Assembly: GCF_020379485.1 (NCBI RefSeq)
Contig: NC_063452.1
Location: forward strand, 40,054,208-40,118,207
Direction: 5' to 3'
Length of the DNA: 64,000 nucleotides
Source of the DNA: Brassica napus
Taxonomy: Eukaryota > Streptophyta > Magnoliopsida > Brassicales > Brassicaceae
Positions 58,522-64,000 of the stretch are shown here, one piece after another. The notes beneath the pieces were generated by a model. The model saw only the letters and a list, made by a program, of their open reading frames with translations. It searched no databases and was not told where the DNA came from. The position numbers and the translations under genes are program-made. Numbering within the stretch: the first letter of the stretch is position 1; the number at the start of each line of letters is the position of its first letter.

Positions 58522-61060
58522 TCACAGATGCTGCTTTTGCCTACCTTCATGTTCCTGTCTTGATGATGATGTCATCGTCATCCCTTCATGTTTTGGTCTT
58601 ACAACCGGGTCATTTGACACTATAGGGATCGCCCCCGTCAGGGTTTTTATAGCAAAGTCGATACACGGGTCTTTCCACATATCCATACCCGGCGCTGATT
58701 CACTAGACACTCCTGGTTTGCCAGAGTATGCGTTAGCGTTTTGAGGCGTCTCTGGGAGAAATGTGACTCCTTTCTGCTTGGCATGATTGCTCTTTGGATC
58801 AGAAGAGATTGCGGCAGTGTTGTTGGGAAAACGAAGCGTGTCTCCGGTCAGTGTTTTGATAGCAAAGGCAATGCAAGGATCTTTCCAAAGATCTGCAAGA
58901 GTTGCTGCAGAGGAGGAGGAGAAGCTGTTGGTATTATTACTCATCTCCATCACTTCTGAGCATGTGCCTCTAACAACAGATGATTCAAATAAGTTGCTGC
59001 TTAGTTTATTTCTCCTCTGAGTGGAATTTCCGTTATCATAAGGATGCGTATGCGGATGCTCTTCTTTATTTGATGATGAGATCTCATTTGCTTTCGGACT
59101 AGTAACTTTATTAGCATTTGCACTCGACCGTCCCAATCTTTTGCCTCCTGCTGTCTTCTCACGCTTTGTTGCAGAAGTTTTGCAAGATAATGGTGACACT
59201 GGCGACATTTCTTCCTTCTGCTTGTAACCCTCAAGACGAAAAACTGGGTTCAGTTCCACCTGGGATGTCACCTGTGGCATCTTCATCTTCTTCTTGTCTC
59301 CAGAGACTTTACTGCCTCCTGGTTTACCCATCTTTTCTATCTGCATTTCCAATTCTAATTCTGCACTCACGCGATTCATGCTTGTAGAGGAAGCAGCAGC
59401 ATTTGGTTTTGGAAATGAATGCTCAGTATTATAGCTTTTGGCTTCTTCCTTAGTGAGAGGTATATCCATCTTTTTCAATCCGCTGGTAACAGCAATAGGA
59501 TCCACAGGTGGCTTGCACTTTCCGGCCGTGCCATCGTCATCATTATCAGGAGGTGCTACTCGTTGAGCTTTGGTTATTGTATCCAGTTCAGGGGTAGGTT
59601 CAAGCTCAATACCAGCTAATCGTTTTGATGCTCTTCTTGCTACACTATTAGCTAACTCATTCTTCTTCACTATAGCCTTACTCCTCGTGATCCCTTTTTC
59701 AGCAGAATCTCTTACATCTTCCTCCTTCATCACAGATCTCTTCTGTGGACTTTGTGAACTAGCACTTCTCAGTCTGGGTTTTACATGTACGTCTACTTCC
59801 TCAGTCTCATTTGCTTTAGTTTGGCTCCTAGTAACACGTTTTGCAATTGGCTGGTTCTCGACAGGATCATTCACATCTTTCTTCTTCCCCAAATCCTTGA
59901 GAACTTGTGAGATTACACTGCTCACTTCGGAATTCATTTTACCTGCAAGTATAGTAAAATGTTGACGTTTAACATTACTCACTGCATAAGAGAAAGAGAG
60001 CATTTGTGCTTACAATTCTCAGAATGTTCACCAGAAGAAGAAGATGAGTTTCTTCTCCGTTTACTATTATTAACATCAATGTTCTTCTCCTTTTCCAGTA
60101 AAGCATCAGCAGACTCCAGAAGAAGCTAAAACCGAATGACGAAAAAGGATCACAAAATCAACCATTCAACTATACAAAACCAAAGAAGGGAGAAAGTAAC
60201 TGACAACGTTCTTGCCATTTCCGGAATCATTATCTTCAGTATCGCTTTCCTTGAACTTGCGTGCATAATGCCCAATATCGCCAGTCTCAACATAACGTGA
60301 TGCAGCTCTGAAGGATGGGAAGATATACTCACTTTGAGGGTCAATGAAGAACTGCAAAAGAAAATGACATGAGAGGACTTTCAATGTAGAATAAAATGCT
60401 AAAAGACACACAGAGAGTACAGACTGGATCTCTTCTTTTACGGCCTGATCTGTTTGATATAACAAGCTTCTTGATCCATCCTTCAGGTAACCCTTCAGCT
60501 GCAGATTTCTCAACTATAACCTGTATCACTTAGACAGAGAGACTTTTTCCTTTAAAAAAACACGTATAAATGTCAAAATCTGAGGGATCTCAAAGAACAA
60601 AACAACATTGTTGTCTCCAAACATTTAAACAGCAGAAAACTTATGAATGCGAGAGAGGTAATAAAGTTTCACAACATAGCTACACAAGTACAAATCAACG
60701 GAGAAAATGTAGCTTCATTACAAAGCTTCAATCAAAGTCACCATCAAAGGTAAGAAACACCCTTTTAAGTTAAAATGATTCAGTAAAGCTAAAGCATTGC
60801 ATGCAGGAGATGACAAAAGATTTCACATTTTGCCATGATTACATAATCATAATAACATCAGAAACTAAGAGTGAACGAGATTCAAAGAATTTGACACTTA
60901 AATAAGACACTGCAAAAGAGCTAAAATCAAAACAAAACATGCAGAAGACAGGTCAGAAAAAGGGTTTATCACTGAAAATCACCTTTCTCCCGTTCTTATT
61001 TACTCTGATTTCCACTTTCCTTTCCGCCGATAACCCATCAGAGATCCCTTCTCCATCCAT
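58522..61060 (-). CDS. MBD13: Methyl-CpG-binding-domain protein, MBD13-like
   Basis: Five exons on the minus strand: 61060-60983, 60520-60425, 60351-60208, 60125-60014 and 59942-58522, giving 616 residues, phases consistent. The MBD spans about 17-95: KVEIRVNKNGRKVIVEKS, GLPEGWIKKL, SGRKRRDPFFIDPQSEYIFP, SFRAASRYVETGDIGHYARK. The rest is low-complexity and basic, with KR-rich nuclear-signal candidates (NNSKRRRNSS, AKRVTRSQTK). Near the end two copies of the motif WKDPCIxFAIKTLTG occur, at about residues 493-507 and 562-576. Family members bind methylated or unmethylated CpG to differing degrees; this subclass is poorly characterised. Position fits At5g52230. The 3' end is the in-frame stop; a further intron near the end is possible (a GTAGGC lies after HEG). 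Confidence 0.88.
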
Positions 61061-62215
61061 CTCTTCTCGCCTGAAAACCACTTCCTTTTTTCTCTCTCTC
61101 TGGATTCGGAACAAAAGAAATTAACATAACCACCCCAGAATGGTTTCTCAACTCAAAACGCCAAAACCCATCACGAATTCACCGTAAATCAACGCCCTCG
61201 TCTTCAAGATCGGAACCTTTTATTCTCTCTGTGCCTCTCCACTAAGCTGAATAATAAGAAAATAGGTTTAATTGGGAGGAAGAAAGGAAAGGGTTTACAC
61301 GTGTACAAGTGAAGAGATTCGATGGTGTGATTCCCGATTTGAGAGGAAAACCAAACTCAGTCCACCACCAGCATTGCGAGTCTTCTGGACAGAACATCCA
61401 CTATTTTCTCTCTTCTCCTGCTAAATTTCTCAAATCCATTGTAAACTTTAGTTAGTTTTTTTTTTTTTTTATCTCTGTAAAGTTTTGTTATTTGTTCCCT
61501 TTTTCAACTGTCAGAAATGAATAAATCTAACACTAGATTTACATAAATAAATAGAAAATTTTGCTCAGTTTTGGATTTTTTTTCTGTCTTTGGTCAAAGA
61601 TCAAATTTTGTTTACAAAATCCTATATAAATGTGTATTTAAAAATGCATTTTTAGATGTATATCTAGGAAGACCTTTATGAATATTGAGTCCTTTTTTCG
61701 TGCTACGTGTGGATTATGTGTGTTTAAATTTATTTTCAATTTTATTACTATGTAAATAATTTTGCTCTGCTTCTGTATTATTTTAATTTTATAATTTAAT
61801 AGTTTAAAAAATAATTTTATTGTCTATTCTTCTAATGTATTTATCATTGTATTACACACTTAAAAATTAAGAAAATTACATTTTCTACCAATTTAAAATT
61901 ATGATAAACTATGTGAGCTAAATTATTTTAGATTTTTGAGTTGATAATTTATTTTACTTATTATATTATAACAAATTATCGCATTAAGTATCAACAAAGA
62001 TTTATAAATTGGTTTTGCAACTTAGTATTTACTGGTTATTATTAATTTATAAGTATGTGTCTTCATTAATGTTTTGATTAAATATCATTAATGTTCAGTA
62101 GTATATTGAAATTATTTTTTTGGCCAATCAACTGTAATTATCTTTCAGAACTGTTTATATTCTTTTTTCATTGCTAGCCAAAAAAATATATGAGCATATA
62201 TTTTTATAATTATTT
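61061..62215. other. MBD13 promoter side and AT-rich spacer
   Basis: 61061-61450 probably holds the leader and promoter (pyrimidine runs, TTTTTT tract near 61460). The rest is strongly AT-rich and empty. Confidence 0.45.
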
Positions 62216-63286
62216 TATTCTCTTTTTTTTTTTTTTTTTTTTGTCACAACAAACAGACTCATATAGACTCTGCGAACCAATCTGGTAACTCCGCATCCAT
62301 GTGAACGACGAAAGACGATTGTTTCCTGGCACATCGTGCTAGACTATCCGCCTTTTGATTTTCCGTCCGGGGTACATGAATAATCTCTGAGCTAGTAAAA
62401 CGTGTCTTCAGTAGCTTTATGTCGTGCAGATAACTCTCAAACGCCGGCCATTCCTCTGGTTCCGAAACCATCTTCACCAATTGAGAACAATCTGTAGCAA
62501 AAGTAACCTGAAACTGATGTAAATTCCTCATACATTCCATAGCCCATATCAGTGCTTCCATCTCTGCATGAAGAGGTGAAATACATGCCCTAGAATTCCT
62601 TGCACCCATCAATCCCTGAAAGCCCTCGAGTATGCTATACCATCCTTGACCTGAATAAGATTCTTTATCTTTCCAGGAACCATCTATAAAGCACCAACGA
62701 CCAACTCGCGGCTGACGATTCAAAACCTCGGTCTGTTGTGGTACCTGCTTAGTCTTCATCACCTGAGCCTCAGCCCAAAGTGTTGATTCAGTTTCTGCAA
62801 GCGTAAGTATATCTCTTGGGTCAATATCCAAATTACTAAAAACCTTATTATTCATTCCTTTCCAAATATACCATAATATCCACGCAAACTGATGATCTTC
62901 CATTTTCGGGAGTATCCTCCAAAAAAGATGATCCATATTCGTAAATAGAGAACTAGTGGGGAAGTAGGTTGGGTTAGACGGTATCTTTGACAAAGCCCAA
63001 ACTTGACGCGCAGGAGGGCACTCAAAAAACACATGGTTTATTGATTCCTCCTCAGCTGCACATCTAACACAACAAATATCTCCCTTCATTCCTCTTGCTT
63101 GCAAATTCTTCTTAACAGCTATACATCCGGATACCATTTGCCATAAAAAGTGCTTAATCTTCGGAGGGCATCTCACCTCCCAGCAGAACGCTTTTAGAAT
63201 ATCCACTGTGGGACCATAAAACACTGATGGTTTTGCCTTGTCTGGATAGACCCGTTCTAACTGATATCCTGATTATATTCTCTTTT
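62216..63286 (-). mobile_element. 5'-truncated LINE (L1-type) insertion with 11-bp target duplication
   Basis: TATTCTCTTTT occurs at 62216-62226 and 63276-63286. On the minus strand the insert ends in poly-A (T tract on + at 62223-62242). At its 5' side it starts inside ORF2 (SGYQLERVYPD), as expected for truncated L1 copies. Confidence 0.75.
62259..63275 (-). pseudogene. LINE ORF2 C-terminal part: zf-RVT and RNase H-like domains
   Basis: About 339 residues are open. The zinc-binding RVT segment has WEVRCPPKIKHFLWQMVSGC and CCVRCAAEEESINHVFFECP. A plant RNase H-like domain follows, with FIDGSWKD, HAEMEALIWAM, FATDCSQLV and ENQKADSLAR, carrying the Asp-Glu-Asp acidic positions. Reverse transcriptase and endonuclease are absent. 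There is no internal stop, suggesting a fairly young insertion, but without a 5' end it cannot be active. Confidence 0.88.
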
Positions 63287-64000
63287 AAATGTAAATTCGG
63301 ATAAATGCATAAAATCGAATTATATATACCTTAGAAGTTAAAATACATTGGGTAATTTAAATAAGCAAAACAAACATATGTCTTTCCAGTTAAAAAAAAT
63401 TGAGGTTATAGATTTCTCAGCTTGGCTCGGCACAAACCCTAATTTCCCACAATATCCTACAATTTATATCTGTTTAAGTTGTTATATATTTGTTTGTGAA
63501 CACATACATACTTTAAAAACTCTTATAAAACAATTAAAATCAGTAATTTGTAAAACTTACTAATTTACTGATGTCCAAAACTTTTAAAAATATAACATGT
63601 TAAATAAGTGGTAGATTTGTATAAGCCGCTGGACTTACCAAATCAAAATAATACTATTTTTGTTTTTATTTAACGCTTTGGAGTTGTGCACAAATATTAA
63701 AATATTTACTTTTATATATTTTATAAACAAAACATCATTTAACCATATTTCAGTCAAAACAAAAATAATATGGAAAATATAAAGTGTTATATAGCATAAA
63801 GAACAAAATTTTATATTGAAAAATAAAACTTCTTGTGATTTTTTTTTTTTAAACTTCAAAACGTCATCTATTAAAAAGAGTGTACAATAGAGATATATTT
63901 TACATATGTGGATATATATATTATCTTACATATGTCGATATATATTATCTTACATCTATTATAGAAATATTACATAGACAGTTCTATATTTGACAATGCT
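63287..64000. other. AT-rich spacer at the right edge
   Basis: No gene seen. The expected next gene of the block (At5g52240, a membrane steroid-binding protein) would lie beyond the window. A short tandem ACATATGTGGATATATAT-type repeat lies at about 63901-63950. Confidence 0.4.

Overview
The window is plant nuclear DNA, almost certainly from a Brassica or a close crucifer. The evidence is genes with typical GT-AG introns, AT-rich intergenic DNA, dense nested retrotransposons, and a gene series that by recollection matches the Arabidopsis interval At5g52160 to At5g52230. No bacterial-style operons, CRISPR arrays, rRNA or complete tRNA genes were seen. Orthologue names rest on remembered protein features and gene order; no database was searched.

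Host genes, left to right: a small eight-cysteine secreted lipid-transfer-like protein (4467-4754, +); an eight-exon HD-ZIP IV/START transcription factor, best read as HDG7, the close paralogue of FWA (36793-39759, +); a multi-pass membrane protein like At5g52180 (39973-41298, -); protein phosphatase inhibitor-2 (53826-55368, -); the ARF-like GTPase ARLB1/ARFRP1 (56123-57140, +); the small CTF8 subunit (57500-58035, -); and the methyl-CpG-binding-domain protein MBD13 (58522-61060, -). All splice into open frames. The last four are packed into 7.2 kb. At5g52190, a sugar-isomerase gene expected between the membrane protein and inhibitor-2, is not visible.

The other three quarters is mobile DNA. 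1-3650: a Ty3/gypsy element with a nonsense codon and a mutated integrase active site. 5499-10870: two non-autonomous hAT elements with perfect 8-bp target duplications, the second nested in DNA rich in the palindrome GAAGACTTC. 11034-22138: an inverted solo LTR and two degenerate copia elements fused head to tail. About 22870-32880: an old non-coding LTR element split by a younger one whose LTRs carry arrays of a 24-bp palindrome (8 versus 18 units). 34020-36083: a 5'-truncated copia relic ending about 0.7 kb upstream of the HDG7 ATG. 41597-53485: another hAT, an LTR element with 1.4-kb LTRs and a 0.3-kb interior, a 650-bp inverted repeat with Helitron-like ends, a Harbinger-like MITE and a small Helitron. 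62216-63286: a 5'-truncated LINE.

The genes do not form a pathway. The themes are insertion of mobile DNA into two intervals of an otherwise collinear block, and two epigenetics-related genes (an FWA-family homeobox gene and an MBD gene) close to it. I did not find a clearly new biochemical system. The most unusual items are the palindrome arrays, the long-LTR/short-interior element, the long inverted repeat, and the LTR close to the HDG7 promoter.
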